NCBI RefSeq assembly: GCF_902167145.1
Contig: NC_050099.1
Location: 238,588,588 to 238,652,587 of the forward strand
DNA from: Zea mays
Taxonomy: Eukaryota > Streptophyta > Magnoliopsida > Poales > Poaceae
DNA length: 64,000 bases
Direction of reading: 5' to 3'
This document shows, in pieces, positions 43,801-55,128 of the stretch (within the stretch, counting starts at the first letter, position 1; the number at the start of each line of letters is the position of its first letter). The notes beneath the pieces were generated by a model. It was not told the origin of the DNA. It was given only the letters and a program-made list of their open reading frames with translations, and ran no database searches. Position numbers and translations under genes: made by a program.

Positions 43801-46800
43801 AATGTCACCCTCTTCTTCCACAGTTATAGCAATGACCTAAGGGAAAAGCATGGGCCAAATTACTATACCCTGGTAACTGATGGATCAAATCATATTTATT
43901 CTTTAGTCACTAAATATGTACCTCACCAACTTTAATCTCCTTTGCACCATCTCCATGAATAATCTTAGCAAGATAGCCCTCTTCCATGCACTCCATCTCC
44001 ACAGTTGCTTTATCCTGACCACCAGAAATCAACTCAAAGGTTATTTGGTTCTGCAACAGCTTAATAAGTAAAATTAAATACAAATAACATAAGTTTCATA
44101 TCTTCTACAAATTAAGGAACTTACAGTTTCCACCTCACAGAGAACCTCGCCAGGGGAGACCTTATCTCCTTCCTTCTTAAGCCACTTGGCAATGTTTCCC
44201 TACAAAGAATTTTACAGAATAAAAACAAGCAGCAATACTGGTTTCAGTTCAGCTATTATTCAGGTTGTACTAATGAGTTTTGGGTAACAAATATACCTCA
44301 GTCATGGTAGGTGAAAGTGAAGGCATTCCAATTTCTTGATGTGGAGGCAGGTCTGGAATAAGCACAGCATGTTAATACAGAATGTCAAAGGGATTAAGGC
44401 AATCAAGATAGCACCACACCCAATATTGGAAGACACTCAAATTTGCCAATGGAAAGCAAACAAGCTAAAATCTTTGCTGGCAGAGAGGCAGTAAAGAAAT
44501 GCATATGCAGACGGTGTAATACCCCGGTGGTGAAGGTGGCATGGTCCCTTTCACCAGGTCACGGGTTCAACCCCTGGCCCTGCACCAAAAAATCACCTCC
44601 CTGTTCATCGCCGCTCTCGGGTTACGGCTTGGTTGTGCGACACCCTCGAGCCTAGGTGGGCCTTTGCCGGCCCGTTGGTGATGGGAGGACAGGGTTTGGG
44701 GTTTGTCGGTCGGGACCGTTACCACGGCGGCATGGCCTTCTATTAAGAAAATACCGTTAGGGTGGTCTTACCCTCCCCGGCTGATTTTTTTGTACAGAAA
44801 TGCATCCAAATTTCATCAGAAAAAATGGGTGGGTGGGTGGGGTGCAGTGAGGAATCTGACTGTATTGTGCTTGCAGTGACAAAATACAGCTCAACATGTG
44901 CATGAATGAACAAATGAGACACTGAAAAGTGAAAACACAGGATACAGCGAGGAGCAAATTTATGGAAGTAAAACAGATTGCCAGCAGATGCAATTCTGCA
45001 CAAGCATTTGCAAGTAACCCTGCATTTTTGCAAATATTTCTTGAAGGGAATGGATCCACTTAGAAATATACTAGTCATAATAACATGGTTCCAAATTAGA
45101 AGTGTAAAAAGTATAGTGGGCAGTACCTGCACTATTTGAGAATGTCCGTGCTGAAACTACCTGTCCACTGCCAATAAACAATCAAAAAATGTCAAAACAG
45201 CTTCAGAGTATTTACCAAGACCTAACGGAAATATTAAGGTCAGGGCATATCTGGAGGGAACTAAAATTAATAGAGCATTATGAACTTCAATATTATTCAT
45301 CAGATAGGTTGAGTCCTATAGTTCTACAGCAGAGCAGAATGCCATTTGTGTGTACACTAAATTGTGTATCAGGCTGAAGTATAGTGGAATAAGTCGGCAG
45401 TATGTTCAAATATTTTATATTTTTATTGAATTCTTCCAGGAGAGATCAAAATGTCAACATTTCTAGTTATCATTTTCCACTTTAATTAATGTAGTTTGCA
45501 TTTGATGCATTCCAACACATCTGTATAAGCTAAGAATAACAGGTTAGAAAGATCCATACCATGAGAATGAACCATTGAGCCAACTAGCAGCACTTGGGGT
45601 AAGGCTGTTGGATGCTCTTCTCCAACTGCAGTTTCCATTTACTCCTAGTGAGAATGGTTCAAGCTCTTTTGTAGGCTGGTAATGCTGGGAAAATCTGGTA
45701 CCTCTGGTTCTTTTTCCAACACCTAACAAATCCAGAGGCATTACATTTTCAATGGCAACAATGAAGGGCATGCAATGAATGATAACTATTGACTGTGCAC
45801 TTTCCCTCAGCAAACAAAACTACTACTTCCAGAAACAGGTTCACACTGGAAATACGAAACTAATAAGGTGTTGAATCAGACACTTGTATGTCATGAAATG
45901 CAACTCCATAAATCAAAAATCGGTGAGAATAAAAATTACAGTAAATATGGTTACATAATAGAAAATGAAAATGCCAAACCAAATTATAGTTTCACCACTT
46001 CATGTTATTTGTGCAAATGCGAAGAGGACAACAATTAGTGATGCTTCTACATAGCATATTTGAATCCATGCTGACTAAAAAGAGCATAGACGAACTTCTA
46101 GAGCATCTAATATAAGTGTACCGGCTACCCGCAACATAAGGTGACATACAAGTCTACAACCCTACATTGATGGTATTAAGAGACATAATCAATAACCAAA
46201 ACAATAGCACAAGTGTATCAATAAATAAAGAAATATGTCTTTCAGATTGAATAAATAGTTTATCACATAGCATGTAGCCTGAAAGTGCATCTGCAATCCC
46301 CAATCTAGTTCAGTGGACACATTACAGATGCTATTGACCTCATCAGAAATGGTTCACTGAAAAGGGGAAAGAAAATAGAAGGAAGGTGAGAATGATAGAA
46401 AATACCATTTTCCTTGGCGATAAAGGATCCGGAACCACTGGAGAAATGCCGAAAAAGGAAAAATTTCTCACAACCTACAGCATTGTGCAAACTCTGCAGC
46501 TGTAGAAGTGAATGAAGAAAGAAACATTAGGTAGAAACATAATAGTATATTACTTGATAATTCAATTTAGCATAAAAATACATGGAACAGGGTACATGGA
46601 ATATACCCAACTGAGGAATGCACACTATGCTGTTGCATGTGAACAAGTTCTTAACAACCCTAGCTGGAGCAATGGCAGCCCATAAAAGGAGTGCAGAAGT
46701 TCTTAAGAAACATAGCTGGAGCAATGGCAGTCCATAAAAGTAGCGCAGAAAGAAATGAGAACATGTACCGAAAGAAACCAAGAGCATCTGGATCTGAAAA

Positions 46801-49405
46801 GATAAGGTCTTGCCATATTGCTAGATCAGTCTGGGGGTATGTGGCAAAATGTCTTAATACCAGTACTGTTCCTGGGAATATTGTGCAATGTTGGTTCTGG
46901 CTATCCCTAAATCTACCATATGCCAAAGACATATCAGTTATTGGTGCTCCGTGCTTCTGCCATTTGTTGGGCTTTGTGGAAGGTTAGAAACAAAATGTGT
47001 TTTGAGCTGTGTTTTCAAGTCGTCCGACTAATCGCGATTAGTCGCGATTAGTCGGGCTAGTCAGTTAGCAGAGCTCGATTAGGCAGCCGACTCGACTAGA
47101 GTACCTGGTCGCCCTGGTCGTCCAACTGGTCGCCCTGGTCGGCCGATTAGTCGCTCGATTAGCCGGTTCTGGGCGACTAGGTTTAGGACCTAGGTTTTTT
47201 GATTTCCTGGCTTCGTGGGCTTTTTTGGCGGGCGGCGCGACTACAGGCAGTTGAAACGCCAGCCGCCAGCCGCCTCTATTGAACATGGAAAGCCAGCCGC
47301 CTGCCTGTTCTGTCTTCTGATCTTCTCTTCTCTTTATTTCCCTAAACCCTAACTCCCTACCTGCTCGGCGGCTGTTCTTGAGTTCTTGTTCTAGAATCCA
47401 GGCTTCCAAAGTCCACTGCTCCCCTCCAGACTTCCAATCCAGCACGTGGGAATCCAATCTCGAGTTCCAGGCTTCCAGCACGCGCGAATCCAGTTCACCG
47501 ACGGACTCCAGACTTCATCCTTCATCCTTCAATCTCCAGCACGCGCGAATCCAATTTTTTTCGTCGGCATGAGTTCATCTTCTGGAGGTATTCTTTTGTA
47601 TAGTTCTGTTCTTCAATCTTCATCCTTCATCCTTCAATCATTCATCCTTGTATGTGCTGTCTGCTGTGTCATTCTGTAATCTGGATTGGATTCTGAATTT
47701 TTATTCTTGTACTCCATCAGTCCATCAGATCAGTCCATCCTTATTCCTTATTCTTGTACAGAGTTTGGTCGTCGCCGTCAGGATAATGTTGAGGTGATAT
47801 TCCCAGAATCACAAGTTGTGGGCAGCGGCAATCCATCTTCTGTTGCGGATAACACAGTTCTTGCTTCGGCATCATCAGCCTCAGCCGCTGCAGATTCTGC
47901 AGCTCTCGTTGATAAGGCTATTGCAAAGTTGCCTGCTGATGTTCGTGCACACGCAACTGATTCAAAGAGAAAGGCCAAATCACAAGATCCTGGTTGGAAG
48001 TTTGGATGGTGGCCAGATCCTACCAAGAAAGTTTGTGTGATACTGGTATCTGAGACTTGTAGTATTAATAACTAGTAAGTGTTTCTCTGCTGTTTTCACT
48101 TTTCAGTATTGCTGAATTCATGTCATGTTTACCCTATCCTTCATAATATAGTATATGAAGTTCATATATACTATATATTTACTATATAGTATAATAGTAT
48201 ATATTATATAGTATATACATAGGTCCTGGTCTCCTGGATGAACAGGACGACCAGTAAACGACCAGGTCGACCAGAGCTCGATTAGTCGGACCTAGTCGAC
48301 GACTAATCGAGATTAGTCGCTGGTCGGTCTCCCAGTTCGACTAGCTGGTCGAGCGACCAGAAAACATAGGTTTTGAGAGTAGTCAGATTAAATCTCCAAT
48401 GGAGGTGGTTTGTCATGCATGTGCTTTGATCTCTTATTGGCAGGTTTAAGTAAAAAAGAGTTTGCAAGATTTGCTGCATGAAGGAGCGAAGCTTCTGCTG
48501 AGGGCGGCAAATGCTAGACCTGGCTCCCAGTTGATGGACAAGGATGATGATGGTGAGGAAGACCCCCAGTGTGGTTTATGTGGGTGTTGTGCTTAGTCCC
48601 CTTTCCAGTGGATGGTCTCTCTTGTGTGAACCATCTGTTATGTTGTTTTTGGTGCCTGGTCGGATGTTTTGTTGTCTGGTTTTGTAGGGCCTGAATCAGG
48701 TCTTTGCCAGATTTCTCTTATCTCCTTTGCTCAGTTTGCTCTCCGAGCAGCTGATGTGAACTCTTCTGTATTTCTGTTATGCAAATAATAGAAATAGACT
48801 CCGTTCCATTCAAAGCAAATAGCTGGAGCAATGGCGGTCCATAAAAGTGGCGCAGAAAGAAATGAGAACATGTACCGAAAGAAACCAAGAGCATCTGGAT
48901 CTGAAAAGATAAGGTCTTGCTGGTTCAACCAAAGTTTAACATCGAGGGCACAGTCATAGTCTAGGTTTATGTCAAAACAAGACGTGACAGTTGCAAAGCC
49001 TCCACTTGTTCGATCCAAACTGAACAGAATGGAATCTCCAGCTTATGACATGATAAACAGCAAAAATTCAACCACCCATCGACTGGTACTCTTTCAGTGA
49101 GATCGTGTGAACGGAATTGCACAAACATGCAGCACAGGATGCATCCGCACGCAAGCAAGAGCGATTGGAGCCTTGATTACTAGCAGCGCAGCAGTCGGAG
49201 AGAAAATCTATAAGTTACTATTCCCTCCCCACTTGCCAAATCCATAACATTTACAACACACGAACAGGAAGCATCGGCGCGATTACCCGCATAAGTTCGG
49301 ACAGATCGAACACATTTTTTATGGCACAAAATTGCATACCATAGGAAGGGGTAGGACATGCACACAGACCTTGCGGGAGCGACGGAGAAGCTGAGTGGCG
49401 GACAT
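40804..49405 (-). CDS. mitochondrial pyruvate dehydrogenase E2 (dihydrolipoyl acetyltransferase)
   Basis: Eighteen - strand exons give an unbroken 539-residue protein: 49405-49370, 46499-46406, 45722-45560, 45167-45127, 44352-44297, 44199-44125, 44014-43922, 43836-43588, 43506-43434, 42560-42484, 42399-42314, 42222-42147, 41993-41926, 41838-41772, 41684-41589, 41505-41403, 41049-40954, 40874-40804. All have GT-AG borders and consistent phases. E2 takes the acetyl group from E1 via a swinging lipoyl arm and passes it to CoA. Visible are an Arg-rich presequence ([12 protein letters not shown]), one lipoyl domain (about 115-190, lipoyl Lys157 in DKATVEME), a Pro/Ala/Glu linker, the E1/E3-binding domain (about 254-293, [14 protein letters not shown]) and the catalytic domain ending DHRVIDGAIG (His512, Asp516). 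A plastid isoform is less likely, judging by the presequence. Introns hold a SINE, a LINE and a hAT element. Confidence 0.95.
44505..44795 (+). mobile_element. tRNA-derived SINE (Au-like) in E2 intron 4
   Basis: The 5' part has a pol III B box (GGTTCAACCCC at 44567) and an upstream A-box-like region, followed by a unique body and a T-rich end. The direct repeat AGAAATGCAT borders it (44495-44504 and 44796-44805), a typical target duplication. It is oriented against the host gene, so its pol III promoter would produce RNA antisense to the intron. Confidence 0.85.
46634..46741. repeat. 52-bp imperfect tandem repeat in E2 intron 1
   Basis: Two units, each with AGCTGGAGCAATGGCAG and CCATAAAAG, lie 52 bp apart and end in GCAGAA. 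The second unit continues into the 102-bp sequence duplicated around the LINE fragment. Confidence 0.8.
46712..46813. repeat. 102-bp direct repeat, left copy (flank of LINE)
   Basis: It matches 48819-48920 at 100 of 102 positions; the two differences are A/G changes. The two copies sit exactly on either side of the LINE fragment. Confidence 0.9.
47007..48369 (+). mobile_element. hAT transposon, 1363 bp, internally deleted
   Basis: The terminal repeats CTGTGTTTTC and GAAAACATAG (one mismatch) are flanked by a perfect 8-bp duplication GTTTTGAG (46999-47006, 48370-48377). Both subterminal regions are rich in CGACTAATCG, CGATTAGTCG and GACCAG words. The interior has the 5' end of a BED-finger transposase gene only, so it is non-autonomous. 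It lies inside the Met-Cys-Phe-Glu codons of the LINE. Confidence 0.95.
47569..48073 (+). pseudogene. truncated hAT transposase N-terminus (BED finger start)
   Basis: A short first exon (MSSSSGG from 47569) is followed by a frame from about 47760 with [22 protein letters not shown] sequence and the [15 protein letters not shown] block that opens hAT BED zinc fingers. The paired Cys residues and the whole catalytic and dimerisation region are absent. The frame ends at 48073 and merges into AT-rich subterminal DNA. Confidence 0.65.
48819..48920. repeat. 102-bp direct repeat, right copy (flank of LINE)
   Basis: Partner of 46712-46813. It is best read as a very long target-site duplication made when the LINE inserted. 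Confidence 0.9.
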
Positions 49406-50100
49406 GGCGACCGGAGGCAATGGGCGCGCGGGTGGGTCTAGGGTTCGAGGGAGGTGATGCGGCGGAGATCGGAGGGGAGGCGGAACAGGAGAGACGGGAG
49501 ATGCGGAGGACACTGGCCGAGGAGGGGGGGAGGGGGCGTGACCGCGCGAGTGGTCACCCGGTCAGGCAAGGCAAGGTTACGCTTGCGTCGGATGTTTGAT
49601 GGTAGAGGGAAACTAAGCATCTCCAAGGGCCTGTAATTTGACTGCGTTCCGTAAAAAATAAAGACTAGATAAATTCGCATCTAAAAACCAAAAAACTATT
49701 GTGTGCTCTAAGCTGTGGAAAAAGTTGTTGTGTGCTGTAAGCTGTGAAAAAAGCTGTTGTGTGTTGTGAGCTGTTAAAAAGCTAAAAATTGTTTGATGAA
49801 AACCACTAAAAACTATTAAAAGCTTTCGATATATGTTTTCACGGTTACATCCGAAAGCCACTAAAAACAGATTCAATGGTGCTTTCAGTTTTGCATTGTG
49901 ATAAAGTCAACGTTTAGAAAAAGTTGTTTCCTGTATCCATCCATTTGGTTTGGTTTTTTATTTTTAGAGGACAAAAGTTAAAGCCAAAAGCCAAACCAAA
50001 CACACCCTAAAGACTTGCTTTCTTCCTCTTTTTTCTATTTTGCTCCGCATCTACTCCCGTTCGCTAGCCATCTTTGCCGAAGGCTTGTGGCTCGCCATTA
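49406..50100. other. E2 promoter region and MITE-like sequence
   Basis: 49406-49600 is GC rich and should hold the E2 5' untranslated region and core promoter. I saw no obvious TATA box. 49680-49990 has four diverged copies of a GTTGTGTGYTGTRAGCTG motif (49698-49790) and ends in AACCAAACACACCCT, a usual MITE terminus. The opposite terminus is not convincing. Confidence 0.45.
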
Positions 50101-52630
50101 GTTTCTTAAATTTTCTTTAGATATGCATATCTATTTTCTTGTATCTGGTTTTTACCTTACGTGTCTAGTTTTTACAAGTGGTATTTACTTTTGATTAAAA
50201 TTGCATGCCTATTAGGTCAATTATATGGTAGGAATGCTTATTTTCAATTCATATTCTTGAGCAAACCTACAAGGTTTAAAATGTTTAGTTAGGCTCGACA
50301 CATAGCTTATTTAACATTATTAAATAGATGACACTAATGCTTCAAAGTTTATATCCTACAAGTGATATTCTCCTAATGGTGTCATTTTGACTTATATGTG
50401 CCAAAGCTCAGATTATAGATAATTTGCCCCTCTTGATATCAAAATCAAAGTGCATGTCTTCTACAAGTATTCAAAACTTGTATGCACACTTTCAGGGGGA
50501 GGTTACTCTATAATCTAAGTCTTTGAGACTAACACTTGTTTTCAAATCTATTATGTGTAGTAGTCTCATTGAAGAAACATGGAGTCCCCAGGAGAAAGAT
50601 AATAAGCTTCCACCACAAATCGACAAGTATTTCCCAAGTGGTTTCATTCCATTTTCGGTATCATTTACGTGTCTTCTCCAGATTTTGATTAAACTATATT
50701 TCATATCTTGTACTTCCCATGTTGTTATAGATGCATATGTTGTTAAAGTATATCTTTTATCTATGCATAGGGGGAGCTAGTCTATTCAGTCATGTCTTGT
50801 TCCTCTCTTTCTCATGTGCTTTTCCTAAGAAGATGATCTCCGACATGGGAGTATGTCTTCTTTCATACAAAGGGGGAGAATACTCTTTCAAAGGGGGAGA
50901 ACACTCTTTTAGGGGAGTAATCTTTTAGAGCTATAACTGGTAAATCCTTTAGAGGGCAAGTCATTTAATTGCTTCCTATCTGCTTTTCATGTCTTACTTT
51001 TCGGTGTTTGATTCCAAACGGGGAGAAGTTTTAGGGACCAAGCAATTCAAACTATATTAAACACCAAAACCACCCATTTTAAAAAAATTAAAATCTAGAG
51101 CTTTCAAGTGTTTTTGGTCTAAAATATGAAGTATGTGGATTATGGAGTTAGGGAGGCTTAAGTCCATAACCTCACATTATGGGGACATTCATGCATCCTA
51201 GCAAGTAGATTGCATATTTTCTTCAAAATTTTTGTTATATTTGCTTGCTTTGGTTGTGTTGTCATCAATCACCAAAAGGGGAGGTTGTAAGGAAAATGGA
51301 CCTCGGCCTATTCGACTAATTGATTTTGGTGTTTGATGATCAACATAACACATGGACTAATAAGTTTGCTAGTGTTTGTATTTGTAGTTCACAGGATGCG
51401 AACAAAATTAGACTGAGGTACTAAGGATGCAACACCTCAAAAGAAGACTTAAAAGACACTTAGAAGTCCAAGACTCAAGACCATAAGAAGCCCAAGAAAA
51501 TAGTGAAGAAATTCAAGAAGTGGGCAGTCAGTCAGCGCTCTGGTGGCGCACCGGACATGTCCGGTGTGCACCAGACAGTCAGCGTTGAGAGGTCCGCAAA
51601 CTAGACTCTCGGGTGCTGTAGCACCGGACTATCCGTGTGCACCGAACAGTCTGGCCAACGGCCGGCTATAACTTTATCAACGGTCGACTACTACAGACCT
51701 CAACGGTCGGCTAACGTGGCCAGGGCATCGGACATGTCCGGTGTGCCCGAAGACAGAGCAGTCAGCTTTTAGTCCAATGACTATAATTGAGGGGGAGGCT
51801 ATTCATACCCCTCAAACCGGCCATTTGAAGATGTGGGAGCCCAAAAATCATACCAACATATGTTATAGACATTTTCAAGTGCTCGAACACCCAAGTGCTT
51901 AGTAAAATCACTCGGTGATTAGCATAGGTGCTTTATGAACTGCTTAGGTTAGTTAGACCGCTTATGCGCTTGCTCTAGGTGATTTCTAGTTAGTTGAGTG
52001 ACTTTATAAAAACCCACAAAACCCCTTGGTTGTTGTGTGAGCCATTGTAATTGTACCGAGTGGGGCGAGGGTCTTGCGAGACTGTGACAACCAAGTTTGT
52101 GTCACAGTCGCCACCGTGTACCGAAGGGAACGAGGCCCGCGACATTTCGACCGGAAGCTCGATAGTGGAGACGGTAGGGAGCGTCCGAGAGGAGCTAGAA
52201 GCGGAGCACCACTTGCACGTGGAGAAAGCCCACGGCTCTCTACGGAGTTACTCAACCGTGGTGCTTGGCCCTCGCGTGGGCTACCCTTTGCGTAGGGGCA
52301 CCAACGAGGATTAGTCGAGACCTTATGTGGTTTCGGATACCTCGATAAAAATACAGGCGTCGTCCATAGGAGTTTGCATCTCTACCCTTGCTCTTTACCT
52401 TCCCATTAAGTACTTAAGTTTCAATCTCTCCTTTCTACTTAGAATATTTAGGGTTGGAACTTAGGTTTTGCGGTAGATATAACAACGCATAGACTAAACC
52501 TAGTATACAAATTCTAGATTGTTTATTTACATAGGTTTTGTTCTAGGGATTTGTTTGTGACCTAGTTGAGAGATAGTTTTTAGAAGTCCTAATTCACCCT
52601 CCCCCCTCTTAGGCGTCACCGTTTCCTACA
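50101..52630 (+). mobile_element. copia remnant C: 3' internal region and 3' LTR
   Basis: The LTR 51286-52630 has inverted ends TGTAAGGAAA and TTTCCTACA. On its left it is preceded by polypurine tracts (AAAGGGGGAGAA near 50866 and 50890, AAAAGGGGAGG at 51275), so it is the 3' LTR of a + strand element. The LTR contains CACCGGACATGTCCGGTG palindromes, pointing to a Sirevirus-like copia. On the right it abuts gag codons of element H, its insertion target. The left limit is unclear and the coding region is missing. Confidence 0.75.
51286..52630 (+). repeat. LTR of copia remnant C (1345 bp)
   Basis: Bounded by TGTAAGG and CCTACA. Palindromes CACCGGACATGTCCGGTG (about 51548) and GGACATGTCCGGTG (about 51729) are visible. 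52075-52320 is GC richer with accidental open frames. Confidence 0.82.
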
Positions 52631-52989
52631 TATCTCTAGTGATTTCTGTCCTAGAGCACCACCTAAAAAACCACTCCCATAAAAAGATTCCACCCAAGAG
52701 AGAGGTGAGGTACCATTGCGAGTATTTTGAGAGGGATGGTCATTTGGCCGTGTTTTGCTTTAGAAGGAAGAGAGATGAGAGACAGGGTTTTGAGGTGAGC
52801 AGAAGGGACATCTACCACCCTTCTCATGGTGTGAATGATCCTCCTATTTAGAGATGCACTGATAGGCTTAGAGGTGCTTTTCCTTAGGTTCCTAGGCCTC
52901 AAGAAGTGAGACCACATGGTGGTCGTGCCTAGTAGGGTTTTAGTCATGTGCCATATGGCCAAAGACTCTGTGTTAGAGGTTTTGGTTCC
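52631..52989 (+). pseudogene. copia element H: gag zinc-knuckle region, left piece
   Basis: The + strand frame reads LEHHLKNHSHKKIPPKREVR, then a damaged zinc knuckle (HCEYFERDGHLAVFCF, where a second Cys is now Phe) and RRKRDERQG. Several stops follow. It belongs to a copia gag on the + strand. Its beginning was displaced by remnant C and its continuation lies beyond Sirevirus D at 62396. Confidence 0.72.
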
Positions 52990-54299
52990 TGATAGTCGCC
53001 TAGAGGGGGGGTGAATAGGGCGAAACTGAAATTTACAAATATAAACACAACTACAAGCCGGGTTAGCGTTAGAGATAATAACGAGTCCGAGAGAGAGGGC
53101 GCAAAACAAATCGCAAGCAAATGAAGAGTGTGACACGCGGATTTGTTTTACCGAGGTTCGGTTCTCGCAAACCTACTCCCCGTTGGGGAGGCCACAAAGG
53201 TCGGGTCTCTTTCAACCCTTACCCTCTCTCAAACGGTCCCTCGGACCGAGTGAGCTTCTCTTCTCAAATCAAAACCGGGAACAAAACTTCCCCGCAAGGG
53301 CCACCACACAATTGGTGCCTCTTGCCTTGATTACAATGGAGTTTTGATCACAAGAACAAGTGAGAAAGAAAAGAAGCAATCCAAGCGCAAGAGCTCAAAG
53401 GAACACGGCAAATCTCTCTCGCTAATCATTGAAGCCTTGTGTGGAATTGGAGAGGATTTGATCTCTTTGGTGTGTCTAGAATTGAATGCCTAGCTCTTGT
53501 AAGTGGTTGAGAAGTTGAAAACTTGGATGCCATGAATGGTGGGTGGTTGGGGGTATTTATAGCCCCAACCACCAAACTAGCCGTTTGGTGGGGCTGACTG
53601 TCGTATGGTGCACCGGACAGTCCGGTGTACACCGGACATGTCCGGTGCGCCAGCCACGTCACCAAAGCCGTTGGGATTCGACCGTTGGAGTTCTGACTTC
53701 GGGGCCCGCCTGGATGTCCGGTGGCGCACCGGACATGTACTGTTGAGTGTCCGGTGCGCCAGTATGGGCGTGCCTGACGCCTGCGCGCTCTGGCACGCAT
53801 TAATTGCTGTTGCAGGCGACCGTTGGCGCGAAGTAGCCGTTGCCCCGCAGTTACACCGGACATGTCCAGTGAATTATAGCGGAGCAGCCGCTGTAGTTTC
53901 CCGAAGCTGGCGAGTTCCTGAGGCCGCTCTTCCTTGGAGCACCGGACACTGTCCGGTGTACACCGGACAGTCCGGTGAATTATAGCGGAGCGCCTCTGGA
54001 AATTCCCGAAGGTGGCGAGTTTGAGTTGGAGTCCTCTGGTGCACCGGACACTGTCCGGTGGTGCACCGGACACTGTCCGGTGTACACCGGACAGTCCGGT
54101 GCCCTAGACCAGAGGTGCCTTCGGTTATCCCTTGCTCTCTTTGTTGAACCCCATACTTGGTCTTTTTATTGGCTAAGTGTGAACCTTGGCACCTGTGTAA
54201 CTTATACACTAGAGCAAACTAGTTAGTCCAATTATTTGTGTTGGGCAATTCAACCACCAAAATTAATTAGGGACTAGGTGTAAGCCTAATTCCCTTTCA
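52990..54299 (-). repeat. Sirevirus D 3' LTR (1310 bp)
   Basis: Starts TGATAGTCGCC, ends CCCTTTCA. Roughly ten CACCGGACA..TGTCCGGTG palindromes lie between 53610 and 54100, including a doubled CACCGGACACTGTCCGGTG near 54042-54080 that the partner LTR has only once. Confidence 0.93.
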
Positions 54300-55128
54300 A
54301 TCTCCCCCTTTTGGTGATTGATGCCAACACAAACCAAAGCAAATATAGAAGTGCATAATTGAACTAGTTTGCATAATGTAAGTGCAAAGGTTGCTTGGAA
54401 TTGAGCCAATATAAATACTTACAAGATATGCATGGATTGTTTCTTCATTTTTTAACATTTTGGACCACGCTTGCACCACATGTTTTGTTTTTGCAAACTC
54501 TTTTGTAAATCCTTTTCAACGTTCTTTTGCAAATAGTCAAAGGTAAATGAATAAGATTTTGCAAAGCATTTTCAAGATTTGAAAATTTCTCCCCCTGTTT
54601 CAGATGCTTTTCCTTTGACTAAACAAAACTCCCCCTAAATGAGATCCTCCTCTTAGTGTTCAAGAGGGTTTTGATATATCATTTTCGAAATACTACTTTC
54701 TCCCCCTTTTGAACACAATAAGATACCAATTTGAAATTTACCAATTGAAAATCTCTAATTTGTAAAATTAGGTGGTGGGGCGGTCCTTTTGCTTTGGGCT
54801 CATACTTTCTCCCCCTTTGGCATGAATCGCCAAAAACGGAATCATTAGAGCCCTTTGGAATTACTCTCTCCCCCTTTGGTCATAAATAAATGAGTGAAGA
54901 TTATACCAAAGACGAAGTCCTTTTGCTTTGAACTCTCCCAAAAGATGGAGAGATGCGCGGAACGACGGCGAAGGATGAGTTACAGAGTGGAAGCCTTTGT
55001 CTTCGCCGAAGACTCCAATTCCCTTTCAATATACCTATGACTTGGTTTGAAATAGACTTGAAAACACATTAGTCATAGCACATGAAAGAGACATGATCAA
55101 AGGTATATAAATGAGCTGTGTGTGCAAT
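54300..55128 (-). other. Sirevirus D polypurine tracts and 3' untranslated region
   Basis: The tract next to the LTR reads AAAAGGGGGAGAT on the element strand. Further CTCCCCCT blocks (+ strand) lie near 54592, 54632, 54702, 54811 and 54868. Spacing and order match Sirevirus B. Confidence 0.8.

Larger units (their letters stand above)
46814..48818 (+). mobile_element. 5'-truncated LINE, split by a hAT element
   Basis: The + strand reads [15 protein letters not shown] ... [14 protein letters not shown] ... [12 protein letters not shown]. After the hAT insert it goes on [20 protein letters not shown]. This is the C-terminal zinc-finger (zf-RVT) part of plant L1-type reverse transcriptase proteins, followed by a 3' untranslated region ending near 48818. 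Without the hAT element it is about 0.63 kb. Truncation at the 5' side is usual for LINEs. Confidence 0.8.

Noticed and set aside
43977..44060. Extra 12 residues between the Glu-Thr and Asp-Lys of the E2 lipoyl domain
   Set aside because: The open frame continues through intron sequence; a GGTGGTCAG acceptor directly before GATAAAGC restores the invariant lipoyl motif.
47338..47362. Telomere-like CCCTAAACCCTAA
   Set aside because: Only one and a half repeat units inside the hAT element; not an interstitial telomeric array.
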